Shown: positions 24,354 through 38,019 of the stretch, piece after piece
Layout of the letters: every line of letters starts with the position of its first letter
How positions within the stretch are numbered: position 1 is the stretch's first letter
DNA from: Cycas panzhihuaensis
Taxonomy: Eukaryota; Cycadophyta
Direction of reading: 5' to 3'
Assembly: GCA_023213395.1 (NCBI GenBank)
Contig: CM041465.1
Coordinates: forward strand, 250,239,741 to 250,303,740
Length of the DNA: 64,000 bases
The notes under the pieces: model-generated
Databases searched by the model: none
Seen by the model: the letters and a program-made list of their open reading frames with translations, nothing else
What the model was told of the DNA's origin: nothing
Translations under genes and position numbers: made by a program

Positions 24354-24611
24354 TATCTATCTATCTATCTGTCTGTCTGTCTATCTATCTATCTATCAAT
24401 CAATCAATCAATCAATCTATTTATCTATCTATGAATCAGTCAGTCAGTCAGTCTATTTATCAATCAATCAATCAATCAATCTATCTATCTATCTATCTAT
24501 CGATCTATTGATCGATCGATCGATCAATCAATCAATCAATCAATCTATCAATCAATCAATCAATCAATCTATCTCTCTATTAGTCTATCAATGAGTCAGT
24601 CAGTCAGTGAG

Positions 24612-24645
<34 letters not shown>

Positions 24646-24660
24646 TATCTATCTATTGAT
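24348..24660. repeat. Composite tetranucleotide satellite
   Basis: About 310 bp built of alternating blocks of (ATCT)n, (GTCT)n, (ATCA)n, (GTCA)n and (GATC)n. The blocks interconvert by single transitions of one ancestral 4-bp unit and keep the same 4-bp register for most of the length. Confidence 0.97.
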
Positions 24661-25889
24661 GGAAGCTTTTTTCGTGCACTATGAAAGGAGGAGAAATGCT
24701 AGGAGGAAATTATATGAAGGAAGAGATGAGAGAGGATTTTAGAGTGGGAAATTATTTGAGGATTTGAGAAGTGCCCAATTAGTACATAAGGTAGTTTAAA
24801 TTCCCACTGGTTCTTGAAATATCATGCATTAACTTATCAACAACGCCCAAAATCCCTTGAACTTCTACATCATTCCTCACCATTGAATTCTTGGATGAGC
24901 CAAATGATGGTTGGGACCCAAACATGCACCTTTAAACTTGGTTGTGATGTGATTCATTACGACATATGCAATTAGAGAAAACATGTGTAATGAACATTAT
25001 AATAGGTTGAATAAAACTCACTCGCATGCTCCTTTATAGACAACTTGTATGAAGGCTTGTAGAGTACACTAGATAACTAAACAATTCTGTGAATGTAAGG
25101 AGTTGCACAACATGGAGAGCACCTACTACTAAAATCATTGTAGAGCATTGAAAAGCAAGAGATTGAGAGATATAAAAAGAGATTTAATGGGTTCCCATCT
25201 TAGACAGATCATACATTGTGTCATTGCAAGAAAATGAGAGGTGCATGAAGATATTATAGATTAGTCGCTCACAATTAAATTTCATAGTTGTCACTATTGG
25301 AAATACACAATGTTTAGCCTTAGATTATGTGAATTATTTCATAAGCAAATGGTTCAAAAAGTAAATATTTTATAGTTTTTAACATTCTTTTTCCCTGAAG
25401 ATCTTCGGTTTGTTAGAAAATTATTGAACATCTTTGGCATTTAAACATGGAATATTCAACTCTAGATTGGATTATGGTCTCGAAACCTGCAAACAAGAGC
25501 ATTACATTTTGGTTATCAAAATGCTTGTAACTATTTTTAATGTCAATAGCACAAATTGACTATAACCATATCATAGTTTGATTAGGGCTATGCCACTAAG
25601 TTAGGACTATATTGCTACATATAAGGGTAAGAATGAGAACCAACTTCCTAGACTTCCTCGTATAATATTAGCTCTAATTCAAACTATGAGACTCCCTAGG
25701 CATTTACCTGTTTTGCAAAGCATACTTTTAGTTTAATAAAATGCATGTGATCACCGTGGATTATTATTTAAAGGTGCATTGCCTACTAACTAAAGTGGTT
25801 TTTCTTGGGAAGATAAACACCAAAGGAAAAAATTTCACTTCAACATCATGGATTTGTTCAGTCGCATAGTCTATAGCCCTCTTTTGACC
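24661..25889. other. Unassigned interval
   Basis: No gene, LTR or repeat recognised. Confidence 0.5.
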
Positions 25890-26699
25890 TGCATATTTTT
25901 GCATCAAAACAGAAAAATAAATAACTACATATGTAAATGTATGTGAAGAGTGTACTTTTCGTTACAATTGGGTTGAATCAAAACAACAAAGAAATATCTA
26001 TCCGTTTCTGAAATCTGTACACCGATGTTTCTCATAAACAAAAAGCACTCACTGTTGAAGACCATACTTGAAAGAAATGCTCTGTGACAACAAAAGCAAC
26101 CCAACATACAAATTTTGAAGTCAGGACCTTTGCTCACGAATTTTTAACACGCCAGAATTTGTTCGTTAACACACCGATTGAATTGCAGATCCATATTAAA
26201 GAAAGAACCCCGCCTCCCCTACAAAAAAGTGGTGTTAATAATCACATTGCTTTTTATTGTTACACAAAATTGATTTGCTGAAAATTCCCAGTCAGTGTCG
26301 AATATGATATAAATTAGATATGCTGCTACAATTACAGTTGAATCCTCTGCACATATGGTATTACACCACACTGGTTCCTCATCAATATAACAAAGGGAGA
26401 CTCTGGGTGACCATTAACAGTCCAAATATCATCTATCGTATTCAGTGCTGGTTCCCCCAGCTCTGATTATACCCGTGTTGCATCAAATGTAACGAATTGA
26501 GTCCTTCCAGATTAGTTCGTCCCATGACAAGCCTACAACTCCGAACGGGTCCAATTAATTAACAGCTGTACGCTCTCATAACATAGAAGAATAAAATATT
26601 CGCTACCCATTGTTAATGGATTGGACCCTTATTATTATTATGAGAGAGATCTGTGATATTGTTATGAGAGAGGTCTAAGATTCACATCTGTTGTATATT
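25890..26699 (-). other. Less AT-rich flank of the LRR pseudogene
   Basis: Base composition is noticeably less AT-skewed than the transposon-derived surroundings and resembles genic or untranslated DNA. It lies 3' of the LRR fragment on the minus strand. No domain could be read; the 70-residue frame at 26137-25925 is cysteine-rich but unrecognised. It may be the remaining untranslated or intronic part of the same broken gene. Confidence 0.35.
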
Positions 26700-27165
26700 T
26701 GCCTCTAATCTGATAGAATGTGACCTTCTAAGCAGTTTGGCCTGATCCCCAATTCCACAAAATGCCAAATATTTCCAAGCCATTTGGGAATATTACCAGG
26801 CATGCTATTGTTTTCAAGATATAAGACTTCGGAGTGTGCGTAGTATTTGCAGGACGGAGAAATCCACTTACCACGCTCAGAGAAATATTGTCATCGTCAG
26901 AGGGATTGCTCAGGACGGGTTTGATGACGTGGGGCGTGACGTGTTTATCACGTTGGAGGCCCTTCCACTCACAGCAATGGAATCCCTTCCACGTTGACAG
27001 CATTCTGAGAGACTGAGATGTCCAGCTTTGAATGCAAGGAAGGACATGCGTCTATGCTCTGGGCACGTCCTCCAGGAGAGGATATTTGACAACCAGTATC
27101 TTCGTTAACCATGCACAGCAAAGCAAGTACGGTGGCTCCCTTATTATATCCATGAAATTCCATAA
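26700..27165 (-). pseudogene. LRR receptor-like protein, 5' fragment
   Basis: Minus strand, spread over three frames. From ATG at 27163 a signal-peptide-like start with GATVLALLCMV is seen. In another frame, about 27065-27000, CPEHRRMSFLAFKAGHLSLSE matches the 'C...ER.ALL.FKAGL' start of plant LRRNT_2 domains. In a third frame, from 27003, MLSTWKGFHCCEWKGLQRD matches 'LSSW.G.dCC.W.GV.C', followed by HVIKPVLSNP. Near 26845-26745 an LRR unit reads LYLENNSMPGNIPKWLGNIW ('L.L..N...G.IP.WLG'). The protein would have been a secreted or membrane LRR receptor-like protein of the type used in plant immunity or development. Only the first LRR survives; at least three frame changes and the loss of all later repeats make it a pseudogene fragment. 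An intron at the GGTAAGT near 26872 was considered, but frameshifts explain the data better. Confidence 0.8.
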
Positions 27166-27330
27166 TTTCTCCAAGATTGCCTACCTCGGTGCATTATGGA
27201 ATGACTGGCTTTTCAGAAGATCCCTGCCATAAAAATGGAAGCCCACCAAGGAGAAATACGCAGAACATGGTGGAGTAAATTTGACCAACTGCCTACATAA
27301 GAAAGGGGAGAGGGGATGGGGTGGGAGATT

Positions 27331-28880
27331 GAAGGTTCAAGAGTATCGTATTTGGAAAATGGCAATATTTAATAATGAGTAAATGGAGTTTCATAATTTT
27401 TTGACCACATATATAATTTTATTTCCATTTTTTTGGGACCACATATGCTTCTTCAAATTGAACCACTTATTTATTTTAAGGATAAAGTAGGCCAAGGTGA
27501 TGTCCCTACCTACCTTGTTCATCAATGCTAGACACTAGATAAATGACTCATCAACGTGTTTGTTGTGAATGTGACAATGTTGTGGGCATGGCAAAGGACC
27601 TAACATGTATAGGAAGTCAGCTTGAGTGGAGACTTGAATTGAGGCCTCAATTCTTTAGCAAGTCTACATCAAGGTCAACTTTTGAAACTAAGGAAAAAAG
27701 GAAGTCTCTAAGCTCCTTTTTCTGTCCAAGGACATTAATGAGAAGTGACAAGATTTGTTATTTCAAGAAAAAGAAAAAGAAAGGGAATATTATTCCCAAT
27801 ATGTATGGACCATGTTATTAACTTGGTTAATTGCTCCATGGTATACCTTAATGTTGTTCATCCAATAAGATGATAATCAAACGTTAAAAACGGTCTTATC
27901 TCAGCTTATCTTATTTGTAATAGTTTATGGTTTGAGTGAATTTGCATTCATTATAGTCCCCACCATGTCATATGGCTACATATTGGATTTGTTTGATTTT
28001 CATTGCTATCCCTTAATTATGAGCATGGTATCCTTTCTACTTTTAGTATTATAATTCAGTATACAAAGATAAATACATGTTATTTAAAGTTTTCTATTCA
28101 TAAAAGATAGACCTTAGTTATGGCTAAATGTTATCAATGTACATACTTCCACATATCTTACTTTGACCTTTGGATTTGATGAAGGTTCTCTCTCTCTATG
28201 ACACACAAAAAAAAGGAAGAAAAGAAAAGATAAAGATAAAGAAAGAAGAAGAAGAAGAAGAAAAGGAAAAGAAATATCAATAATCCTACTAATTATTAGG
28301 CTTGCTTTTAATGAACCCTTTTCAATACTGAATAAAATAGCATTAACACAATAGACATAGGATGACAATAGATTACACGACGAAAATAATTCAAAGTTAA
28401 GGGTTTAATAGATCAATTGATAAATAATTTATGTGATATCTTTGTCACAAACATTTGTGTAATATATATATTGAGTTCCTACTAAAAGAAATAACCCTTA
28501 AAAAAATATTAATTTATTAAGATTAATATTAATTTAAACTTAATCATATATAATTTGTAGAAATTCAAAGCATGGAGTAAACTAAATGAGCAAGATAGAC
28601 CTATTAAACTTTAGGAAGTTTATTTTACTAAACTAAAAATTACATCTCATTCTCATAAATTCCTATGTGTTTGCAATGCACAACTAATGCTATTGTATAA
28701 TCTTAAAAGGAATAATGATCCCTTATGATTGACATATATGAGATGGGTAGTGTAATCCCTGATGACTCACTAAACTCACATTCTAAAGAATTAATAATCC
28801 CTAAAACACAATGACAAAATAGGAGGCTCATTACCCAAGCTTATGAGCTACATAAACATTAATTACCAATATTTCTCTTT
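27331..28880. other. Unassigned interval with a purine-rich tract
   Basis: No supported gene. A 92-residue open frame at 27543-27821 (plus) has no recognisable motif. At 28208-28275 there is a GAA/AAAGA-rich low-complexity tract. The 3' LTR of Copia-3 should lie in 28390-28870, but no partner was found to confirm it. Confidence 0.45.
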
Positions 28881-28894
28881 AATGTTTATTTCAT

Positions 28895-30500
<1,606 letters not shown>

Positions 30501-30789
30501 TCAACATTTAATGCATATACTGTAAGAGCCATGCTCACCTAATTCAAAAGTTATATTTGTGATTTCTTATTTTCCTCAAATTTAGGTAATAACTTTATAG
30601 TATTTTTCATAGCTTTCTAATACCGTTTTAAAAGCATTTTCTTTGAAAATAAAGGTAAAGGTACAAAACATTTCTCTAGCTTTGGCTTTGACTTTATCTT
30701 CGACTTTTGCTTAGATTCTAATTCTAAAAACTGAAAGGATTCCATCTTTATTGCTTCACTAATATCAAATAATTCATATTTAGGTTGAA

Positions 30790-31760
30790 TAAGATTATAT
30801 AAAGAACTACATTAAGATGACTCTTTAATTTGCTTCTCAACATCCATTCTCTCATCTTCATGGAAGATTACATCAGAAGTTGTATGAATCTTCCTAGTTG
30901 ATAACTTATACACTTTATATGCTTTATTTTCATCAGAGTATCCAACAAGGACATATTTTGTGCTTTTGTCATCTAAGTTTTGGTGTTTTTCCTTTGGGGT
31001 ATGTATGTATATTATACACCTAAAAACTCTTAAATGATAAACAATCAACTTCTTATATGATAAATCCTACTCAGGTGTTTTATTCTTAATTGATTTTATA
31101 CTACTTCTATTCATTATATATACAACTGTGTTCACAGCTTCTACACATAAAAAGTCTAATACATCCTTGACTTTCTTTATAGATTTGGCCTTTTTAACTA
31201 AAATTCTATTCATTTACAAAATAACTCTACTTTATTGAGGTGTATATGTAGTGGAAAACAACCTTCTAATTCCATAGTCCTTGTAGAACTAAATGAAATC
31301 ATTTGAAATGTACACACCATTATTAGTTTGCAATATCTTTATTTTATGTCAACTTTTATTCTTTGCCAACTCCTTAAATTATTTACAGTAAGGAAAGGCT
31401 TAAGATTTTTTCCTGAGGGGAAAAACTTAGATTTTTCTTAAAAAGTCACCAATAAAAGTGATGAATTATTTCTTTTTACCAAGCAATACGATAGTCATTA
31501 GTCCATAAATATATGAGTGCACTAATCCTAGTTTTTCTCTAGTTCTTTAAGATTTTCTCTTCTAAAATATCTTTTTATATTATTTTACAAAAATATAAGG
31601 TTCACATAAACAACTTTTAACACTTATCAATGGATAACAATGCACTATTTTCAACTTATACATTAATTAGAGACTCGAGTAGTTCAAATGATCCCTTTGT
31701 TCATGCCATAATTTCTACTTTAGAGTCATAGCAATAAATATTTTTTGTATTTTATAATGT
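30790..31760 (-). pseudogene. Copia-3 integrase remnant
   Basis: Minus strand. Core residues include LQTNNGVYISNDF (about 31345-31305; 'LR.DNG.E', the Asp changed to Asn), YGIRRLFSTTYTPQ (about 31275-31232), VEAVNTVVYIMNRSS (about 31145-31100) and NKTPE (about 31080). The C-terminal part is open at 31048-30812: VYHLRVFRCIIYIHTPKEK, LDDKSTKYVLVGYSDENKAY and SDVIFHEDE, the classic 'lr.FGc.ay...p...r.KLd.Ks....flGYs...k.yr' region. It would insert element cDNA into chromosomes; now inactive. Confidence 0.88.
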
Positions 31761-31799
31761 CCTTATAATTTTTATAGATTATTATCTCTAAACCCTTTT

Positions 31800-32115
31800 G
31801 CTATAATCTTATTTTGTTTATTTTGGATCATGTATAATCCTCAAGCAAATGTTATAGTCATATCCTGGTGTTTAATTTCACCCATAAAAATAAGATCAAC
31901 CTTCAAATGAAGTATATAAAAAATATTCTCTAGGTATTATTATTTGCCATTTGACATGATGAATGATACCTTTCTAATTCTTACAACCTCTAGATTGGTG
32001 TCATCCCTAATAGTGACTTTTTGATTCACCTCCTACATTTGATAAAACCATTCTAGTCTATTAAATATATGTCTCAATCCACCTAAATAAGTAAACTAGA
32101 CTTCCTATGCATCAA
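31800..32115 (-). pseudogene. Copia-3 protease remnant
   Basis: The minus strand shows LRHIFNRLEWFYQM (about 32085-32043), which sits where 'DSGAS.H.' plus the flap-proximal segment belongs, then VTIRDDTNLEVVRIRKVSF and a VFYIP-like block leading to LISMGEI-like residues (about 31895-31870). The DSG triad itself is no longer readable. Confidence 0.65.
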
Positions 32116-32279
32116 ACCTCATCTTATATGTAGTAATAAATAGTCACTTTACAATCTTAACAGGTGTATTATATTTCATTTATCATGTGACCACATTGTC
32201 TATATGGTCACTATTACCATCATCGCTACTTCTGCTATTAGGATTATTGCTAAGGTTATTGTAAATGTTATTATTGTTG

Positions 32280-33070
32280 TGATTCCAAATAATATTTCTT
32301 TATGTGTCCCAACCTTTTACAATAATAACATTTTAGCCTATATTTTTCTTTTTATCCTCTTAGTTTATCCTTTTCAACTAGTGGTTTAAGGTGTGTTCTT
32401 CCTTAAAATATAGAGCTTTTAACCCTTTGATGTGGATGTCGGTACTCTTAATGATTCACTATGCATATCCTTTAATTTATACCTATGTTTCATAAGCAAG
32501 AATTTTAGAAAATAATTATTACAATGGATAATTTATCTAAAACTATTAGTGTGGTGGTAAAATTCTTGTACTGAAGTGATAAACTCCTTACAATATAAAT
32601 AATAATCTCTTAATTAGGTATAATCTCACCTATTATCATCAGTTAATCTTGGATCTCACATATCACATATGTTCTAATATAATGCCCATCATCTTCAAAC
32701 TATGAAGCTAATTTCATAAATTTAGGGCTCTTACCTTATCTTTATGTTCATAGAGGTTGACAGTTGTATCCCACATTTACTTCAGTGTAGTAATACCTTT
32801 GATATTTAATGTGACACTCTCATTAATTGATATATTAAAAAAACCATAGGTTATTTATATTTTAAATTCAAATGTTAAATTAAAGTTAATATTTATATTT
32901 AGTTTATTTTTGAAAGCAATGGTCTCTATTACATCTTTTCCCATTATAATGTTATCAACATATTTCAAAAGACAATTTAAATAAAAGAAAGTAAACATAT
33001 AATATTTCCAAGCAATATAATTTTCAGGACCAAGAAGTTTTTTTATGATAAAACCTATTATGCATACTCC
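32280..33070 (-). pseudogene. Copia-3 gag with zinc knuckle
   Basis: Minus strand. GPENYIAWKYYMFTFFYLN (about 33025-32970) is the N-terminal gag block ('NY..W...m...L'); MWDTTVNLYEHKDKVRALNL (about 32780-32720) matches the UBN2 capsid domain. The nucleocapsid knuckle CYYCKRLGHIKKYYLE (about 32335-32288) keeps C-C-H, but the final cysteine is tyrosine. Stops lie between the blocks. Confidence 0.82.
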
Positions 33071-33180
33071 ACTAACTACAAAAAAAAACTCCTAAAAATA
33101 ATTAGAATGCAACTACAACAACATAGAAATAAAGTGTTAAAGCTATGGAATACTTTAGTCTACATGTAAGTAGTTGATCT

Positions 33181-33701
33181 TATTAAAAAATTCGAATACT
33201 TTAATACCATATTAAATTATCTAAATATATAGTGGAAGCATTGATATATGATGTTAGAATTAAAACAATAGATTAATGAAGCATAATGATGAATTGTGAG
33301 GAATATATACACAAATTATAAGATAGCATCAATATATATCAATATTAAACATTATCAAATATCATTAAAGATTATTAAACATTACCACATGATACACTAA
33401 GATTTATATATGGAAAACCCAAAAGAAAAAAAACCATAGGAGAAAGTTTAGAGTATTACTTTTTTTTATTAAATCTCCAAATGAATTAATCACTGCTCTT
33501 CTTTTTAAAATTCTTAAGTGGTATGTGTATATATTTATATCATGATGAGCTAATTACATATTAAACACTTTTTATCCTCTAATAGGAAGGTACATAAATA
33601 ATTATACTTTTCTTATAATTTAATAATATTTTGTGATGCTTTGTGTGGGTCCACAACATTAAAAAAATATTAGATATTTAGAAACTTCAAATATTCTAGC
33701 A
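33181..33701 (-). repeat. LARD-2 LTR-A
   Basis: Left terminal LTR (3' LTR in element sense), starting TATTAAAAAATTCG and ending TTCTAGCA, then CTTCCTCTTA (decayed polypurine tract). Confidence 0.85.
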
Positions 33702-34183
33702 CTTCCTCTTAGTATTCAATATCTTGTAATCTGTAATCTTTAATCTTTAATCTTTATAACTTTTGTCTTCATGCTTTGTCTTTATTTTGGAATCTTTAAT
33801 CATGCACCAAAATCTATAATCAAATTGAATCACATATAACTTAAAAATTATTCTGAAATTTATCTTCATCATGCTTATCTTGTACAAACAAATTTTATCA
33901 ACAATGTATCATATTAATTGTAATCAATCTATAACTAAATATATGAAACCAACCACTTGTAAAGACCTATAAACCATTATCAATCAACCAATAAATAACC
34001 ATAATTCATGACTCTCAACTTTATCATCATATATAAAGCTTTTTTCCTTACCAACTTTAGATCTTCATTTGTAAATATACAATAAATAACATTGATATAT
34101 CAAAATCTTATGAACTATAATGATTATTAATGTTCATATAAAACAACAACCATCTATCAAAATATATGGGTAACTAACCTTTA
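33702..34183 (-). other. LARD-2 internal region 1, left part
   Basis: Non-coding, homologous to 49591-50040 and to 60922-61320. Interrupted at 34183 by Copia-2 and resumed at 46242. Confidence 0.85.
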
Positions 34184-34619
34184 TGTTAGAAATCACACTC
34201 TAGAGCCCACTCAAATATCTTATAAAAAATCAAGAAGAAATATAGCCCTAATACCATATAATAAATTATAGACAAACAAAGATCATGTATGCACACAACA
34301 AGCGTGAAAAGAATCAAGAAAATAATAGAATATATGTGGGAAACCCTTTCAAGGAAAAAACCTACCACCAAAGATATGTCAATTAAATTGATATGGAATA
34401 ACCTGCCATTCAACATCATTAAGTACAATGAACTTGGATCCCTTTATATAGATTTATGAGTGTTAGATATGTTAGCCCACATTGATTTTATGATAACAAA
34501 CCAAACATAATACCCACTACATATAATACATCATAATAACCTCACAATTATATGTTACATCACATCATACATGCCTCATTAAATATTAGATGGTCAAGTG
34601 CATAATGACCACTCTAGCA
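34184..34619 (-). repeat. Copia-2 3' LTR
   Basis: 436 bp, TGTTAGAAATCACAC... to ...ACTCTAGCA in plus orientation; pairs with 45799-46236. A TATATAAAGGGATCC-like promoter word (minus strand, about 34450-34436) is shared by both copies. Confidence 0.94.
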
Positions 34620-34821
34620 TCCCCCCTTAATGTTAATATAGGTCTTATTGACAATCTGTATGTTGACACCCTTTATCCTCCACTTGCATTAACTATGACT
34701 AGTCTATTATACCCTTTTTCTTATGATGAAGTATCCTGTCGATTATTGACAGCCTTATCAGTGGGGTCTAGATTATGTTTTGTTAATAGCTCTATCTTGT
34801 CAACGGGAGCTAGTTGTCCCC

Positions 34822-35520
34822 TTATTGATGTTGATAGATATTATTCTTGTCAATAGATCCCCCCTCAAGAATAACTTCACTCGGTCCTAATTGTGCATGA
34901 ATTTTGATGAAGTGATCTTCAGTAAGAGCTTTGGTGAACATATTTACAAGTTGCTCTTTACTTGGGAAAAATTTGACTTGTAACTTCTTTGATCTAATTT
35001 GCTCATGGATATAATAGTGTTGGATCTCAATATGCTTCATATGTGCATAAAACTCTAGATTCTTAGAAAGTTGAATAGCACTTTGATTATTAACATCTAT
35101 GACATACATTTTATAAGTAATTCTAAGTGTTTCCAATAGTCCTTACAACCATACAACTTCCCTTGCACCAACAATCAGTCCTTGGTACTTAGCCTCTATA
35201 GAAGACAATGCAATGGTGGTCTACTTTTTAGTCTGCCATGATACAAAATTATTGCCAATACCAAAAATGTAACTTGCAATTGATTTTTGATTTTCTGCAT
35301 CTCTATCCTAATCTACATATGTATACCTATATAAGTTTTTCTCTCTACTATGAAGGTATTCAAGGCTAAGATTAAGTATTCCCTTTACATACTTCAGAGT
35401 CCTTTTAATAGCAACCCAATGGGGCTCTTTGGGATTATGCATGAAATGAGAAACAAATCCAATAGCATAAGTAATATTAGCCTTATTATGAGTTAAATAA
35501 ATCAAACTCTTTACTACTTG
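34822..35520 (-). pseudogene. Copia-2 RNase H remnant
   Basis: Minus strand. Open 35136-34822 contains VIDVNNQSAIQLSKNLEFY, HMKHIEIQHYYIHEQI and QLVNMFTKALTEDHFIKIH, the copia RNase H end. Open 35505-35308 contains MIYLTHNKANITYAIGFVS and KRTLKYVKGILNLSLEYL, the stretch joining RT to RNase H. The catalytic 'D.QSA' position reads VNNQSA (Asp changed to Asn). Confidence 0.9.
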
Positions 35521-35559
35521 CTAATATAAAGTCCCATCTACAATTAACTTATCTATATC

Positions 35560-36400
35560 CTTTAGAAACTTTGTGCTCTTCACACATGGCATCCTTGCTA
35601 GTTTGCAATCTTTCATGTTGAATCTCTCAAGAAAGTTTACAATATACGTCACTTACAACAATACGAGGCAATCCTCCATTTGCCTAACTTTGATGCCCAA
35701 GAGGTAATAGAATCGACTAAAATCTATCATATCAAAAGTATGTTCTAGATAGGACTTTGTTGCTGTGATAATTTTATTGTAATTACCTAAAAGAATAAAG
35801 TCATCAACATATAACACAACAGTAACTATTATCAATCCACTATTTCAAATATAAAAACTTAGTTCTAATTCAGTTGACACAAACCCATCTTGGTTTAGTT
35901 TAGCATCCATTTCTCATACCAAGCATGTAGTGCTTGTTTTTGGCCATAGAGAGATTTCTTTAATTGGAACACTAAATGGTCTTGACCTTTCTTAATGAAT
36001 TCCAAAGGCTGTGACATATAAATCTCCTCCTTTAGATCTCCATTAAGAAATGTAAACTTAATGTCCATTTAGTGTAACTATATAGTTGTCAAAGCAAGCA
36101 TCAATCAAATCATTGACATCTTAGAGACTGGTGTAAATGTCTCCTCATAATAGATTCCTTCTTTCTATTTGAAACTCACACAATAAGTTGAGCCTTATAC
36201 TTGTAGACCTCTCCATTGGAGTGATACTTTATCTTATAGACCTACTTATAACAAACCAAGTTCTTAGAAGGAGGTAAAGGAACCAAATTCCATGTATTAT
36301 TTTTCATAATTGAAATGTACTCCTCCATTGTAACTTTCTATCACTGGTCTCCTTTTGTCTCCTCATATGAAATGGGATCAGTAGAGTTGTTGGTATCCAC
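35560..36400 (-). pseudogene. Copia-2 reverse transcriptase remnant
   Basis: Minus strand. Open 35835-35653 reads VTVVLYVDDFILLGNYNK, with an intact YVDD polymerase box (codons at about 35817-35806), then FDMIDFSRFYYLLGIKV ('f.m.dlG...y.LGi.v'). Upstream, in pieces to about 36400, are the fingers and palm blocks. Stops separate the blocks, although the catalytic box survives. Confidence 0.88.
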
Positions 36401-36433
36401 CATAAGAGTCTGACTAGCATGTTGTCTCCTTGT

Positions 36434-37500
36434 TCATCGACCATCTACAAGCTCTTCTACCATCATGCTAAAATCTTCAATAGTCCTCATCGTCCATAAA
36501 AGAACACGAGGTGTTTTCCATACCTCATCATATAATAGCTCCTCCTCAACACTTCCACTTAGTCCAACTTTTGATCTTATCAACATAATGTTAGGCTCTT
36601 GAACCTCAACACATTTGTCAACAAGTTGACTAAGAAAAAGAAGAAGTAGGGGATAAAAGTTGTCTTTGGATGTCTTTTCAATATGGTACATTGATGACTT
36701 ATTAAACTTAATATCCCGACTAATCATAATTCTTTTCCCTTGTAGATCCCATACTATGTAAGCTTTACTATCTTCTTAGTACTCCACAAAAATACACTTC
36801 AAATTTTTATGATTTAGGTTCTTACTATATTCATTAGGGATGTGTCTATATGTAATGCACCCAAATACTTTAAAATAATTAATGGAAGGTTTATCACTAG
36901 TCCAATATTCTTCAAAGATAATGCCACGAAAAACCTTCGTTGAGATCCTATTTATTATATAAATAGTTATTGACATAACTTCTACCTAAAACATTAGTGG
37001 TAAGTTTTTAGAATGCACCATACACCTTGCCATTTCCATCATGATATGGTTCTTCCTTTCTACAGCTCTATTTTATTGTGGGATATACAAGACAGTCAAC
37101 TCCTATTTAATACCATAATCAAGGTTGTTTAAAGGCATTGTTGTCATACTCTTTTTTGTTATCACTTCTTAAAATTTTTATTTTTTATTACACTTATTCT
37201 TGACACAAATTTTTCATTCACAAATTTTTTCAAATATATTAGACTTATTCTTCAAAAATAACACCCAAGCTTTCTTTTTAAAATCATCTATAAATACATG
37301 AACATATTAAGCATCTAAAATAGAAGGATTAGATAATAGACCCATCAGGTCAGTATGGATAAGTTCCAACTTCTCCTTTTCTTTCTAAGCATAATCTTTT
37401 TCAAGCAGATAACAATGATGTTTTCCATATACATATCCTTTACAAATACCTTCTAAACAAGTAACATGTAGTAACCCTGCTACTACATGCAATCTTTTTA
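36434..37500 (-). pseudogene. Copia-2 integrase and linker remnant
   Basis: Minus strand. Open 36976-36776 reads ITIYIINRISTKVFRG, KPSINYFKVFGCITYRHIP and KNLNHKNLKCIFVEY, the C-terminal integrase region of copia. Open 36727-36434 begins ISRDIKFNKSSMY ('isRDV.F.E') and runs into the acidic linker before RT. Between 36980 and 37500 the core is readable in pieces, including a VLYIPQ.NRAVERKNH block (about 37107-37063; 'YTPQQNGVAERKN'). Confidence 0.88.
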
Positions 37501-37639
37501 TTAGGTTGATGCTTCTATAGTTAAGATGACCCAATCATTCATGCCATAACTTACTCTTGTCATCAACACTAATGACAAAGCTATAAGAATCCTTTTAAGC
37601 TCTGAATTTCTCAAACACCCAAAAATTATCCTACACTCT

Positions 37640-37990
37640 CCTAGTGGCAACAATAAAGAAGTTTTTCTTTAGATAGATAGAAGATTTAACTTCATAATTG
37701 GTACATAGTATATGCCATTGAATTTACCTCCTGTAAGTGAAATGGAATTAATTCCTTCTACAGATATAACATGGGTATCTCTAAGAATGATATTTATATC
37801 ACTTGTACCTTTATGAAAGGCATCAAAGCTTTAATTCTAATATGTTATGTGTTTTTATTCACCTAAGTTGAGGATTCAATAATCTTTTTAACTAGACTTA
37901 ATCATCGTTGACAATATTAGTATGGTCGCTAATATTGATATCATCAAATAATGTTGATACCTAAATATAATCTACTATAATATTCTTTTT
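37640..37990 (-). pseudogene. Copia-2 protease remnant
   Basis: Minus strand. About 37880-37850 the frame shows ILNLG.IKTHN-like residues where 'LLDSGAS.H' belongs, so the catalytic Asp is lost. Then FDAFHKGTSDINIIL and GINSISLTGGKFNGIYYV..MKLNLLS (to about 37680), colinear with the Copia-1 protease end. Confidence 0.75.
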
Positions 37991-38019
37991 TTTATTGGCT
38001 TGGTTGGCCTTATGCTTAT

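Noticed and set aside
24348-24660. Possible CRISPR-like or satellite array with spacers
   Set aside because: No unique spacers; it is a simple tetranucleotide mosaic in eukaryotic repeat DNA.
26860-26880. GGTAAGT splice donor ending an LRR-RLP exon
   Set aside because: The LRR coding similarity continues directly past it in a shifted frame, so a frameshift is the simpler explanation.
27543-27821. 92-codon plus-strand frame with several cysteines
   Set aside because: Ends in a lysine-rich low-complexity stretch and shows no motif, intron signal or homologue I can name.
34186-34428. 80-residue minus-strand frame
   Set aside because: Lies wholly in the Copia-2 LTR, which is non-coding.
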